Positions 34,087-42,384 of a DNA stretch of 64,000 bases are shown here, piece by piece (within the stretch, counting starts at the first letter, position 1; each line of letters starts with the position of its first letter). The notes under the pieces were generated by a model. That model did not search any database. It saw only the letters and a program-made list of their open reading frames with translations, and was not told the origin of the DNA. The position numbers and the translations under genes are program-made. The DNA lies in contig JAFXZE010000005.1 of NCBI GenBank assembly GCA_017541375.1, positions 369,919 through 433,918 of the forward strand, given 5' to 3'. This DNA is from Clostridia bacterium (GTDB lineage Bacteria > Bacillota > Clostridia > Christensenellales > UBA1242).

Positions 34087-34536
34087 ATGAATAGTATTGA
34101 AAAAAAGTATCTTGATATGGCTGTTACAGTAGGGCAGAAGTCTAATTGTTTTCGAGATGATAGAAAAGTAGGAGCCGTTATTGTTAAAAATAATAAAGTT
34201 TTAGGCACCGGTTGTAATGAGATACCGAAAGAATTAAAGGATTGTTGCTCGCGTGGACAATGTATGCGCAAAACTAATAAAATTAAAAGTGGAACATGTT
34301 TGGAGAAGTGTTATTCTTTGTGTGCGGAGCAGTATGCTATTATTGATGCGTTAAAAAATGGCGAGGATTTGAATGGAGCAACGATTTACACAACACTTTC
34401 TCCGTGCGCTTTATGTGCAAGGTGGATTATTTTTGCTGGAATAAAAAAGGTTGTTTTTAAAAGTAAATATATGGATCCTTTTTCCGAAGATTTATTAAAA
34501 GAGGCAGGAATAAAAATAAAGTTGGTCGAAGAATAA
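34087..34536 (+). CDS. dCMP/cytidine deaminase family protein (ComEB-like)
   Basis: A 149-residue zinc deaminase. The zinc site is Cys79-Ala-Glu81 and Pro106-Cys107-x-x-Cys110, with Glu81 as proton shuttle. A true dCMP deaminase normally has His in place of Cys79 (H-A-E), whereas C-A-E is usual in free cytidine deaminases. The rest (V-G-A-V-I-V near residues 28-33, T-G-C-N-E near 41-45, extra Cys pairs C53-C54, C59) looks like the ComEB/dCMP group. It probably supplies dUMP for dTMP synthesis, but substrate choice is uncertain. It ends at a bidirectional terminator. Confidence 0.82.
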   Translation: MNSIEKKYLDMAVTVGQKSNCFRDDRKVGAVIVKNNKVLGTGCNEIPKELKDCCSRGQCMRKTNKIKSGTCLEKCYSLCAEQYAIIDALKNGEDLNGATIYTTLSPCALCARWIIFAGIKKVVFKSKYMDPFSEDLLKEAGIKIKLVEE

Positions 34537-34562
34537 AAATGCAGTAATTTACTGCATTTTTA
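34535..34562. terminator. bidirectional terminator
   Basis: Inverted repeat AAATGCAGTAA/TTACTGCATTT with A/T runs. It overlaps the last codon region of the deaminase gene and the stop of rlmH on the other strand. Confidence 0.85.
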
Positions 34563-35027
34563 TTTGTGATATTCAATATTATTAAGAATTGTAGCGGCTC
34601 GATATAATTGCTCAAGGAATAAAACTCGCATTAATTGATGGGGGAAGGTTAATTTACTAAAAGAAATATTTTTTCCCAACCTTTTTATTGAGCTATCCAA
34701 ACCATAACTTCCTCCGATAACAAAAGTTATTTCGCCTAAGTCTGTATATTTCTCTATTAATTTAGCAAATTGTATGCTATCGATTTGGTCGCCATCAATG
34801 CTTAAAGGAAAGACTGTTTGTGAATTAATCTTATTTAGTATAGATTTTCCTTCAGAAGATATGACCTGTTTTATTTGAGAAGGGGAATTTTTTATTAATT
34901 TTGTTTCAGGGACCTGTATTATTTCCAAGTCAAAAAATCTACTTATCCTTTTGATATATTCTTGTAGGGCGTTGATTAAGTAGGTTTCTTTTAATGTTCC
35001 TACGCATATTAAGGTGATTTTTCTCAT
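34560..35027 (-). CDS. rlmH: 23S rRNA pseudouridine1915-N3 methyltransferase
   Basis: A 155-residue SPOUT-class methyltransferase that methylates pseudouridine 1915 in helix 69 of 23S rRNA, using S-adenosylmethionine on the assembled 70S ribosome. Diagnostic segments are all present: F-V-I-G-G-S-Y-G-L (about residues 102-110), the knot region F-P-H-Q-L-M-R-V-L-F-L-E-Q-L-Y-R-A (about 128-144), and the C-terminal Y-H-K. The length equals the family norm. It lies 7 bases downstream of the TetR gene and is co-transcribed with it. Confidence 0.97.
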   Translation of the reverse strand: MRKITLICVGTLKETYLINALQEYIKRISRFFDLEIIQVPETKLIKNSPSQIKQVISSEGKSILNKINSQTVFPLSIDGDQIDSIQFAKLIEKYTDLGEITFVIGGSYGLDSSIKRLGKNISFSKLTFPHQLMRVLFLEQLYRAATILNNIEYHK

Positions 35028-35034
35028 ATTACCT

Positions 35035-35595
35035 CTAATTTGTTCCTAAAATGAATTTTTTAAAAAATACTAAGTATTCTTCTTTAGTATATTTATTTGA
35101 ACTAATTATTCTAAATAGAGCAAGAGAAGCAAAGGCTCCAGTGTAGTATTTTATGATTATTTCTGCGGGAATTTCAAATTCCAATCCACTTTGTTTAATG
35201 AGAAATTTAAAAGAGCGCTCCAATCCTTCACGAAATACTTCAACAATTAGCTCTTGTTTGTTATTTTTTAAAATTTGTATAAATATGTCTTTGTTATCAT
35301 CAACAAAATCAATCAAGTTTTTAGCTGTTTGCAAGTACATATGCTGCGGTGATTTAAAAGAATGGCCTTCAATAGCTTTATCATAAATCTCATTTTTAAT
35401 TTCATCAAATAAGTAGTTAAATAATTCATATTTATCGTTGAAGTGATTGTAAAATGATGTGCGATGAACTTGCGCTGCATTACATATATCAACAATATTA
35501 ATATTTTCCAGATCCTTTTGTAATAATAGTTTTAGCATGGATTGGGCTAGATGTTTACGAGTACGTAGGGTACGTGTATCATGTTTTGTTTCCAT
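35035..35595 (-). CDS. TetR/AcrR family transcriptional regulator
   Basis: A 186-residue one-component regulator. The N-terminal helix-turn-helix (about residues 27-50: I-N-I-V-D-I-C-N-A-A-Q-V, R-T-S-F-Y-N-H-F) is typical of TetR proteins of the DhaS/YfnA-like group with TetR_C_8. The ligand domain (about 65-186) is all-helical. The targets and ligand are unknown. It heads a two-gene unit with rlmH, which is an odd partner. No clear operator palindrome was found at its own promoter. Confidence 0.88.
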   Translation of the reverse strand: METKHDTRTLRTRKHLAQSMLKLLLQKDLENINIVDICNAAQVHRTSFYNHFNDKYELFNYLFDEIKNEIYDKAIEGHSFKSPQHMYLQTAKNLIDFVDDNKDIFIQILKNNKQELIVEVFREGLERSFKFLIKQSGLEFEIPAEIIIKYYTGAFASLALFRIISSNKYTKEEYLVFFKKFILGTN

Positions 35596-35632
35596 ATTTT
35601 TACCATCCTATTTTTGCGGTTTTTTCATTGAT

Positions 35633-35661
35633 ATGATAGCATATTCATTTAAATTAGTCAA
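35633..35661 (-). promoter_or_regulatory. promoter of the tetR-rlmH unit
   Basis: Minus strand TTGACT (35656-35661), 17-base spacer, TATCAT (35633-35638). Confidence 0.65.
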
Positions 35662-35683
35662 CATAAAATTACTATCAACCGAT

Positions 35684-37939
35684 TTATTTTATTGCACGGC
35701 TTGAATGACAGACAAGATATAATACTTGAAATTCGTTTGAGATTTGTCTTAATAAATCTAATGACTTTTGTGTTTTTTCATCATCAAGGTTTGAGAATGT
35801 GTCATCTAAAATTATTGGCGGATTTTCACCATCAAACAAAGTTTCAGCTAAAGCGAGTCTCATGCATAATTCGATTAAATCACGATTACCGAGACTGTAG
35901 AATTTTGTATTTTTTTGTTCTCCCATATTTTCGATTGCAATGTTAAGGTCTGTATCAATGCTTATATTATCAAACACATTTCCCACTAACAAATGGGCAT
36001 ATTTTTTAAAAGCAGTTGTGATAGGGGACAGGTACTTGCTAGTGAGGTTTGTACTGGCTTGCTTTATGTAAGCTTGAGTAAGTTTAACAATGTTTAGTTT
36101 GTGGGTTAAAGATGATATTTCTTCATTTGTTTCATCCCACTCTAATCTAATTTTAGTTAGTTTGCTAGCTTCTTCTAAAAAAAAGTCAATTTTAGATTGA
36201 AGTTGAGCATTCGTTTGGGTAAGTTGTTCTTTTTCTCGTTCTGCTTTTATAAGCTCAGCTTGTATCGGTTTTATATCAATTTCTTGATTCTGCTTAATTT
36301 CGTTGTTGCTTAGATTTGTTAAAGAAGGTAGAGTTGCTTCTTTAGTTTTTAATTGTTCATGTAATATTTCTTTTTTCTGCAATTTTTTTGTTATATCATC
36401 GAATGCATTTTCAAAATTTATGGGTAAAGTATAAAACTGTGATAAATAATTTGATAAAAAATCTTGATTTAAATCGAATCTACGTTGCAGTTCTCCTAAT
36501 TGATTGTTTTGCTTTTCTTCGTTGTCTTTGTAATGTTGTAAAAGCCTAAATTTAGTTTCAATTTTGATAATTGCCTCATCAAAATTGCTGTTTTGTTCGT
36601 TAAATTTAGAAACAAAAGCATCTATTTCTTGCTTTAATTTTGTATATTCTTGATTTTTAACTTTATTATTATGTATTTGTGTGGGGGTAATTTCTTGATT
36701 TTGTGACTTAAATGTGAAGAAAAAACTTAGCCCACCAATTAAAAAACCAATTATTGTGATAAATGCAAATAAAATTGGATTAGAGCTTAGAATTAGACCT
36801 AGAATTCCCATGACCACTAATATTATTGATAAAATATCCAGTCCATAAATGAGAATATTCTTTTTTGTTAATTTTTGTGTAGATTGGGCGTTAGATAAGG
36901 AAATTTCGCGCAATTTTTCGTTTTTTTCTTTGATTTTGTTGAGTTCTTGTTCGGTAATTTCTTGTTTAAAATACTGCTTAAGATCTAAATATTCTTTATT
37001 TACGGAACTTTTTTTCAAATTTTCAAGAGTAGATTCTAGATATTTTAGCTCGTTTATTGCTTTATTTACAGAATTTAAAGTTGAGCTATCTGGGGGAGAA
37101 TTTTTAAAAAACTTATCAATACTCTCAATCTCCGCTTTAATGTTTTTTACTTCATCAAAAGATTTTTTTATGCTTTTTTGTTTTTCCTGTTCAACTCTAT
37201 GGTCATTGAGTTCTTGTAATCTGGCTTGAAGTTTAGTGATTTGTTCAGTAATTTGATTTATTTTTTGTTTGTTATTTTCATTTTCTATGGAAAGCTTTTC
37301 TGCATTTTCATGAGCTGTTTCACAATTTTTTATTTCAGTTTCAAGTAAATCTCTTTTTTGGGTCATATCCCAAAGTTTGCCGCCCTTTCCTTTTTGATGC
37401 TCTATTGATGTAATTAATTCTTTTAATTTATCATCGATTTTACTAACGCTTTGGGTTTCGACATTATCTAGTAATTTACTCAAGCGCTCTTTTATCGAAT
37501 CATTTTTTATTTTGGTAGAGAAGTTGTGGCTTATGAAAGTGCTTCGTTCAAAGGTTTCGGCATTAATTTTTAGTGAATCTTCGACAAAATTAGGAGAATC
37601 AATAGCTTGATTTGTGCTTAGATCATAAAGAGTGTATTTATCTTTCGATTGTTTTTCTCCCCAAAAACGCTCTATTCGATATTGCTTGCCTTTTAATTCA
37701 AATTCAAGCCAACCTCCAAAGTTTCCAGCTTGCCAAGGAGTATATTTTGCTCGTTCATTCTCATCCAAGTCTTTTTTTGAACTAACAGGGAGGCCAAACA
37801 ACATGGCTTTTATAAAACTACTAAGAGTTGTTTTTCCCCAGCCATTTTCTTTTAAAATTGTGTTTAGTTTTGGGTCAAAATCGTATGAGAATTGATGGAG
37901 TTTTCCGTAATTTTCGATGTAGCAACGCAACAGTTTCAT
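35684..37939 (-). CDS. YhaN-like SMC-type ATPase (SbcC relative)
   Basis: A 751-residue AAA_23/SMC-type ATPase, the large subunit of the YhaO-YhaN nuclease pair related to SbcD-SbcC. The Walker A motif is N-G-W-G-K-T-T (residues 32-38). Long coiled-coil arms (about 185-350 and 420-620) flank two adjacent hydrophobic segments at about 361-410, and Walker B is I-I-L-D-D-T-F-S-N-L-D near residue 713. The membrane segments replacing a zinc hook are a feature of the YhaN group and imply membrane attachment. It overlaps the yhaO-like gene by 4 bases (ATGA), so the two subunits are coupled. Likely acts in DNA end processing or repair. Confidence 0.87.
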   Translation of the reverse strand: MKLLRCYIENYGKLHQFSYDFDPKLNTILKENGWGKTTLSSFIKAMLFGLPVSSKKDLDENERAKYTPWQAGNFGGWLEFELKGKQYRIERFWGEKQSKDKYTLYDLSTNQAIDSPNFVEDSLKINAETFERSTFISHNFSTKIKNDSIKERLSKLLDNVETQSVSKIDDKLKELITSIEHQKGKGGKLWDMTQKRDLLETEIKNCETAHENAEKLSIENENNKQKINQITEQITKLQARLQELNDHRVEQEKQKSIKKSFDEVKNIKAEIESIDKFFKNSPPDSSTLNSVNKAINELKYLESTLENLKKSSVNKEYLDLKQYFKQEITEQELNKIKEKNEKLREISLSNAQSTQKLTKKNILIYGLDILSIILVVMGILGLILSSNPILFAFITIIGFLIGGLSFFFTFKSQNQEITPTQIHNNKVKNQEYTKLKQEIDAFVSKFNEQNSNFDEAIIKIETKFRLLQHYKDNEEKQNNQLGELQRRFDLNQDFLSNYLSQFYTLPINFENAFDDITKKLQKKEILHEQLKTKEATLPSLTNLSNNEIKQNQEIDIKPIQAELIKAEREKEQLTQTNAQLQSKIDFFLEEASKLTKIRLEWDETNEEISSLTHKLNIVKLTQAYIKQASTNLTSKYLSPITTAFKKYAHLLVGNVFDNISIDTDLNIAIENMGEQKNTKFYSLGNRDLIELCMRLALAETLFDGENPPIILDDTFSNLDDEKTQKSLDLLRQISNEFQVLYLVCHSSRAIK

Positions 37940-39012
37940 AAATCTACCTCCTCACCATTCAATACTTTTAGCCCGAGAGCAATGATTTCATTTTTTTCAT
38001 CTTCATTAAGCTCGCTAGATTCGACTTCTCTTACAAATTCACCAGCAAGCGATACGTCTTTTAAATATTTTGAAGTGTCAATTTTAAATGTTGTTTTATC
38101 TTTTATTTCAAAGCAAAAAAATTTAAAGCTAAGCTTTACTTCAATCAAAGCAATATCAACTTTTGATTGTAAGTTTGTTTTTCCAGTGAGAACTATTCTT
38201 ACAAAGTCTTTTGAGGGAATATCGCAGGTGTGTTCATCAATTGCTGAAATTATTTCAGTAATTGAGTTAAAATCACCAACTTCTATTTCGATTTCGTGCA
38301 GAGTTCGTTGTGCAAAAGGGATAAATTTAGTAGTAAATTTATTGTTTTCAATGTCTAATAGAACAAAACCTTTTTTGCCACATTCATCCCAACCACGACC
38401 TTCAAGGCAGCCCGAATATGCGTAAACGCCGCGTTTATCAAGTGGCTTTGATGAGTAAGTGTGTATATGTCCTAAGGCAAGATAGTCGATATTTTTGTCT
38501 TTTAATTCGTTTATATACACCGTGTCAGGGGCGGGCTTGAAAGAGGAGGTGATATCTTGTCCATGTAGGACAACTATATTAAAATCTTTATTGTCCAAAT
38601 TTAATTTTGAGTATGGGTTTTCGGTACACTCGCTGAGTGTCGCCCCGGTAATTTTTACATTTTCTAGTGTAAAAGTTGTCCAATCCGAGCCGAAAATATG
38701 CAGATTATTGGGGATTTCACTATTTTTGATAACATTGTTTTCATCGTGATTACCACATAAGTAAAAAAACTCGACATTACTAGCTTGCTCGATATTTGCT
38801 ATCAAAAAATCGCGAGTTTTGGGTGTGCATTCGTTGGTATCGAATAAATCTCCCGCGATAATGATGGCTTTTACCTTATTTTCAACAGCATAATCAATCA
38901 TTTTTGAAAAGGTGGCAAGCAACTCAATTTGTCTTATTTTAGCTTGATCTCTATTTAGATGTGTGCGCATGCTTGCGCCCAAATGAATATCTGCACAATG
39001 TATAATTTTCAT
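37936..39012 (-). CDS. YhaO-like metallophosphoesterase (SbcD relative)
   Basis: A 358-residue calcineurin-like nuclease subunit. The five metal motifs are seen in order: D-I-H-L-G-A (residues 8-13), G-D-L-F-D (about 54-58), G-N-H-D-E (about 92-96), V-V-L-H-G (about 148-152) and G-H-I-H-T-Y (about 180-185). The C-terminal 100 residues are the capping region. It is paired with the ATPase gene downstream and probably cleaves DNA ends with two Mn ions. It starts 19 bases after its own -10 box, with GAGGAAAATG as ribosome-binding site. Confidence 0.9.
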   Translation of the reverse strand: MKIIHCADIHLGASMRTHLNRDQAKIRQIELLATFSKMIDYAVENKVKAIIIAGDLFDTNECTPKTRDFLIANIEQASNVEFFYLCGNHDENNVIKNSEIPNNLHIFGSDWTTFTLENVKITGATLSECTENPYSKLNLDNKDFNIVVLHGQDITSSFKPAPDTVYINELKDKNIDYLALGHIHTYSSKPLDKRGVYAYSGCLEGRGWDECGKKGFVLLDIENNKFTTKFIPFAQRTLHEIEIEVGDFNSITEIISAIDEHTCDIPSKDFVRIVLTGKTNLQSKVDIALIEVKLSFKFFCFEIKDKTTFKIDTSKYLKDVSLAGEFVREVESSELNEDEKNEIIALGLKVLNGEEVDL

Positions 39013-39030
39013 ATCATTTTCCTCTAAATA

Positions 39031-39059
39031 ATTATATATAAAAACCTACAAAATGTCTA
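39031..39059 (-). promoter_or_regulatory. promoter of the yhaO-yhaN unit
   Basis: Minus strand TAGACA (39054-39059), 17-base spacer, TATAAT (39031-39036). Confidence 0.65.
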
Positions 39060-39143
39060 GCAATTTGAAAAATAAACTTCCTTTTAGTTGACAAAAAAAT
39101 GAAACTTTAATTTTAAAAATTTTCTTTTTTATAGTAAAATTGT

Positions 39144-39172
39144 TTGACAAAATTGCAGGTTTATGATATAAT
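39144..39172 (+). promoter_or_regulatory. sigma-A promoter, perfect consensus, with long leader
   Basis: TTGACA (39144-39149), 17-base spacer, TATAAT (39167-39172). The ABC-F start codon is 217 bases downstream, leaving room for a regulatory leader. Confidence 0.88.
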
Positions 39173-39234
39173 TAAACTGTAAAAATAGAATAAAGGCAAG
39201 AATTTTTATATTCACCTAAAAAGAGGAGAAAACT

Positions 39235-39279
39235 ATGCAATTAATTGGAGAGGTAAGTCTATACTTTCTACTGGGTTAG
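39235..39279 (+). CDS. 14-residue leader peptide of the ABC-F gene
   Basis: ATG at 39235 with a strong AAGAGGAG site encodes MQLIGEVSLYFLLG and stops at TAG 39277-39279. It lies between a consensus promoter and an intrinsic terminator ahead of an ABC-F gene. This is the arrangement of ribosome-stalling attenuators that control antibiotic-resistance ABC-F and other MLS genes. The inducing antibiotic cannot be read from sequence. Confidence 0.7.
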   Translation: MQLIGEVSLYFLLG

Positions 39280-39297
39280 AGTGGGATAAAACTTGGG

Positions 39298-39328
39298 GCA
39301 TGTCGCTAATTGCGAGCATGTGTTTTTT
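39298..39328 (+). terminator. intrinsic terminator within the ABC-F leader (attenuator)
   Basis: Stem CATG-TCGC / GCGA-CATG with one bulged G and a TAATT loop (39299-39320), followed by TGTTTTTT. It lies 20 bases after the leader-peptide stop and about 60 bases before the ABC-F start, so it must be read through for expression. Confidence 0.75.
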
Positions 39329-39389
39329 GCATATAAAAAATAAACATAAATAAAGAGTATTTTACTCTAAATAAGGAAGGTGAATAAAA

Positions 39390-40934
39390 ATGTTGGATAT
39401 AAAAAATTTAACGCACGGTTTTGAGGACCGTACGCTTTATAAGAATGTAAACATAAAAATTAATAAAGGTAATAAAATCGGCCTTGTAGGGGCTAATGGA
39501 ACAGGTAAGACCACTCTAATAAACATTTTAACAGGCAAAATCATTTGTGATGAAGGAAGCCTCGAATGGGAGAAAAACTATAATGTTGGCTACCTTGACC
39601 AACACTTAAGTCTTGATAAAAAACTCACAATAAAGCAGTATTTGGAAAGTGCATTTAGTAAACTAAAAGAAATTGAGACAGAATACAACGCTGTAAATGA
39701 GCGTTTTGCAACTGCTATGGAAGCTGAAATGGAAGAATTAGCAAGAAAGAGTGCAAGTTTATTTGAATATCTTGATAGTCACAATTATTATGCAATAGAC
39801 AGTACGATAAACAAAGTAGCATCGGGGCTGGGGGTAATGGCTCTGGGACTTGACACTCCGTTAGGCAAACTAAGTGGAGGGCAACAAGCGAAAGTGATAT
39901 TGTGTAAGTTACTACTCGAAGAGCCGGATATTCTCATATTGGATGAACCTACAAATCACCTAGATACAGCTCATATAGAGTGGTTAAAAGAATATCTAAA
40001 AGGATGGAAAGGAAGTTTTCTTATCGTTTCGCATGACACTGTTTTTTTGGATGCGGTGTGTAACACAATCTGGAGTGTGGAAAATAAATCTATTGTTCGA
40101 TATAATGGAAATTACACAGCATTTCTTCGTCAACAAGCAGAAAAGAATCTAGTACTAGACAGAACTATCAAAAAACAAGAACAAAAAATCGAAAAATTGC
40201 AAGATTTTATTGCACGAAATAGTGCAAGAACCGCCACAGCAAGACAGGCACAAAGTAGGGCTAAGCAACTAGAAAAAATGGAGATAATCGAGAAAGGTGA
40301 ACAGGTGATAGAACCTAAGTACAAATTTTTGTACACGCCACTGTCCGCCCACACTGTATTAAAAGCAGAAAATCTTTCTATTGGATATAGTTTTCCTTTG
40401 ATAAGTGGAATTAACCTAGAGATTCACAATGGTGAAAAATGGAGAATTATGGGATTTAACGGAATAGGTAAAACGACTTTGCTAAAAACTTTACTTGGGG
40501 AAATATTACCGTTAAAAGGAAAAGTAACAAAGCATCATTTACTCAAAATAGGATACTTTGAACAAGAGATAGCTTGGGGAATGCCACATCTGACTCCAAT
40601 AGAGGAAATGCGTAATGAGTTTCCTAAATTAGATGATAAGCAATTACGATCGAGTTTGGCCAAAGCTGGTTTGAGTAGTAAACATCAAATGCAACCGTTG
40701 TGTAGATTGAGTGGGGGAGAACAAAGCAAAGTAAAATTGGCTAAATTTATGTTAGAGCAATTTAATATGGTGATATTGGATGAGCCAACCAACCATCTTG
40801 ACCCGTTGTGTAAAAGGGCGCTGGCAAAAGCTATTAACGAGTATCGTGGAACATTGATATTTGTAAGCCACGAAGAGGATTTTGCGCAGAATATTGCTTG
40901 TAAAGAGCTAGATTTGTCGAAATTGAAAAAATAA
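39390..40934 (+). CDS. ABC-F family ribosome-associated ATPase, possible antibiotic resistance protein
   Basis: A 514-residue cytosolic ABC-F protein with two ATPase domains and no membrane domain; it binds the ribosomal E site. First domain: Walker A G-A-N-G-T-G-K-T (34-41), signature L-S-G-G-Q-Q (161-166), Walker B and catalytic Glu L-D-E-P-T-N (184-189). The interdomain linker (about 243-305) contains A-R-T-A-T-A-R-Q-A-Q-S-R-A-K. Second domain: Walker A G-F-N-G-I-G-K-T (355-362), L-S-G-G-E-Q, and L-D-E-P-T-N-H-L-D. Control by a leader peptide and attenuator suggests ribosome protection against lincosamide/pleuromutilin/streptogramin-type drugs rather than a housekeeping role; this is inference. 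AAGGAAGGTG precedes the ATG. Confidence 0.85.
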   Translation: MLDIKNLTHGFEDRTLYKNVNIKINKGNKIGLVGANGTGKTTLINILTGKIICDEGSLEWEKNYNVGYLDQHLSLDKKLTIKQYLESAFSKLKEIETEYNAVNERFATAMEAEMEELARKSASLFEYLDSHNYYAIDSTINKVASGLGVMALGLDTPLGKLSGGQQAKVILCKLLLEEPDILILDEPTNHLDTAHIEWLKEYLKGWKGSFLIVSHDTVFLDAVCNTIWSVENKSIVRYNGNYTAFLRQQAEKNLVLDRTIKKQEQKIEKLQDFIARNSARTATARQAQSRAKQLEKMEIIEKGEQVIEPKYKFLYTPLSAHTVLKAENLSIGYSFPLISGINLEIHNGEKWRIMGFNGIGKTTLLKTLLGEILPLKGKVTKHHLLKIGYFEQEIAWGMPHLTPIEEMRNEFPKLDDKQLRSSLAKAGLSSKHQMQPLCRLSGGEQSKVKLAKFMLEQFNMVILDEPTNHLDPLCKRALAKAINEYRGTLIFVSHEEDFAQNIACKELDLSKLKK

Positions 40935-40946
40935 TTATACTAAAAG

Positions 40947-40981
40947 AAGAAGCCGAACTCAATCAAGAGTTTGGCTTTTTC
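40947..40981. terminator. bidirectional terminator
   Basis: Stem AAGCCGAACTC/GAGTTTGGCTT with loop AATCAA and a T tail. It covers the end of the convergent DUF3592-like gene. Confidence 0.85.
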
Positions 40982-41409
40982 GTTTGTCTTTGTTTTTTGG
41001 TATCTGGAGGGGAATTGTACTTTATAGAGTAAATGATTATTCCAATTAATGCTAAGACTAAAATGATATCAAAAATTATGTATGTTATTTTTAGATTAAC
41101 TGTAGTTACTAGGTGTGAGGGATTTCCTTTTTCATATTCGACTACAACGGGTTTGTCTACAAAATCGAAGTCGTTATAGTAGTTTAATTTGCCTTCATAA
41201 CTTACCCCATCTACTTCATATTCTACGTATGTAGCAGAATAAAAATCGTCCCAGCCTGTGATACGTCCTGTTGTCTTTTCGGTTTCGACATCTTTATTTA
41301 CAAAAATTAGAGTTGTAAAAATTCCAAGAAATATAATTATCAGAATTATAGGTATAATCATTCCTTTGATCGGTGGGATATAAGTTTCTTGTAAATTATT
41401 ATCTTTCAA
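40963..41409 (-). CDS. DUF3592-like membrane protein
   Basis: A 148-residue protein with two hydrophobic segments (about residues 17-38 and 107-127) enclosing an external domain of about 65 residues. G-R-I-T-G-W (about 48-53), Y-V-E-Y-E-V-D-G-V-S-Y-E-G (about 61-73) and P-V-V-V-E-Y-E-K-G-N-P (about 86-96) resemble DUF3592 proteins. The start is a TTG codon at 41409 preceded by GGAGGT; no ATG is suitably placed. Function unknown. Confidence 0.7.
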   Translation of the reverse strand: MKDNNLQETYIPPIKGMIIPIILIIIFLGIFTTLIFVNKDVETEKTTGRITGWDDFYSATYVEYEVDGVSYEGKLNYYNDFDFVDKPVVVEYEKGNPSHLVTTVNLKITYIIFDIILVLALIGIIIYSIKYNSPPDTKKQRQTKKPNS

Positions 41410-41430
41410 TTGTAATTTACCTCCAGAGTA

Positions 41431-41459
41431 AGTATATAGTTTCTCAAGTAAAAAATCAA
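41431..41459 (-). promoter_or_regulatory. promoter of the DUF3592-like gene
   Basis: Minus strand TTGATT (41454-41459), 17-base spacer, TATACT (41431-41436). Confidence 0.6.
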
Positions 41460-41492
41460 ATATTAATTCTAAATATAGTAAAAAATCTATGC

Positions 41493-41529
41493 AAAAAAAT
41501 AACTTCTCAAGTATTGAGGAGTTATTTTA
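41493..41529. terminator. hairpin terminator
   Basis: Stem AATAACTTCTCAA/TTGAGGAGTTATT (one G-U pair) with a GTA loop. The A run at its left gives a U tail on the minus strand, ending the unit 42699-41532. Confidence 0.85.
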
Positions 41530-41531
41530 GA

Positions 41532-42332
41532 TTATTTACTTGACGAACCGCTTTTGCCTTGTATACGTGCTATAAGTTCGAGCATTTTTAGTATCATCTG
41601 TAAGAATTCTAATATCAAATCATTTATATATTGAATGTTATAAAGTTTGTAGAGTTTTTTCATATCTTCTACTTCTTCTGGAGTAGCCAAACCATTTTGT
41701 AGCATTATATCGCAGGCTATTTTTTGGGCTTTTACTTCTGTTTTTAGTATTTTGATAGAGAAGATGAATGACAATACATAAAATACTAATCCAAGACCAG
41801 CTGAGATGATTGATACGACACCGGTAAAGTTGAATACAAATATATCAATTAAAACTCCTACTATGATAAGAGGAACAAAAGCAAATGGACCAAAATAAAT
41901 CAATGGAGTGAGTACTACACGTTGTTTCATATCAGGATCACCATTTTTGTCCATTATTGCAAGTGCTGATTTTTCAGCTCCCATAGCAAGGGAGGTAAGA
42001 CTGGTTTTGTCTTTAGTCCATCGTCTTAAGCGCACCTTTTTAAAATAGTGTGAGTAACTATTTCCAAACAAAAATGATCCCCAAGTAGATACCTTGATGT
42101 GGTTTAGTCCATTATCGTCCAAAATTCTTCTAGCGGCATCCCCACCAGTAATATTGCTAGAGTTGTTTTTTCTATTGAATCTTACATATTTGATGGCTAG
42201 CCAAATAGATATTACTATAGCGACAGCAGCTACCAAAACAATTAAACAACCCACAATCAGCATTGCCCAAAGAATAGGTGGGGAAACATTTTCAAAGCCT
42301 TCTATGCCAGAAAATAACTCTTTTATGTCCAT
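41532..42332 (-). CDS. YugP-like membrane protein that has lost its zinc-protease motif
   Basis: A 266-residue protein whose layout follows the YugP family of membrane zinc peptidases: an N-terminal membrane helix (about 20-47), G-G-D-A-A-R-R-I-L-D-D-N-G-L (63-76), V-R-L near 100, then after the active-site region two membrane helices (about 145-168 and 172-194) and a C-terminal helix pair. Where YugP has H-E-x-x-H, this protein reads Ala119-Glu-Lys-Ser-Ala123, so both zinc-binding His are replaced, while Glu199 near the third-ligand site is kept. It is probably a pseudoprotease. The 104-residue gene upstream lies 52 bases away in the same direction. Confidence 0.68.
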   Translation of the reverse strand: MDIKELFSGIEGFENVSPPILWAMLIVGCLIVLVAAVAIVISIWLAIKYVRFNRKNNSSNITGGDAARRILDDNGLNHIKVSTWGSFLFGNSYSHYFKKVRLRRWTKDKTSLTSLAMGAEKSALAIMDKNGDPDMKQRVVLTPLIYFGPFAFVPLIIVGVLIDIFVFNFTGVVSIISAGLGLVFYVLSFIFSIKILKTEVKAQKIACDIMLQNGLATPEEVEDMKKLYKLYNIQYINDLILEFLQMILKMLELIARIQGKSGSSSK

Positions 42333-42384
42333 ATTTTTCTCCTTATTGTATTTTTGAAGTTGTATGAGAATTTGTTGTTTTAAT

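Noticed and set aside
37892..38425. Plus-strand open frame of 177 codons opposite the yhaO-like gene
   Set aside because: The minus strand encodes all five metallophosphoesterase motifs, so this is a shadow frame.
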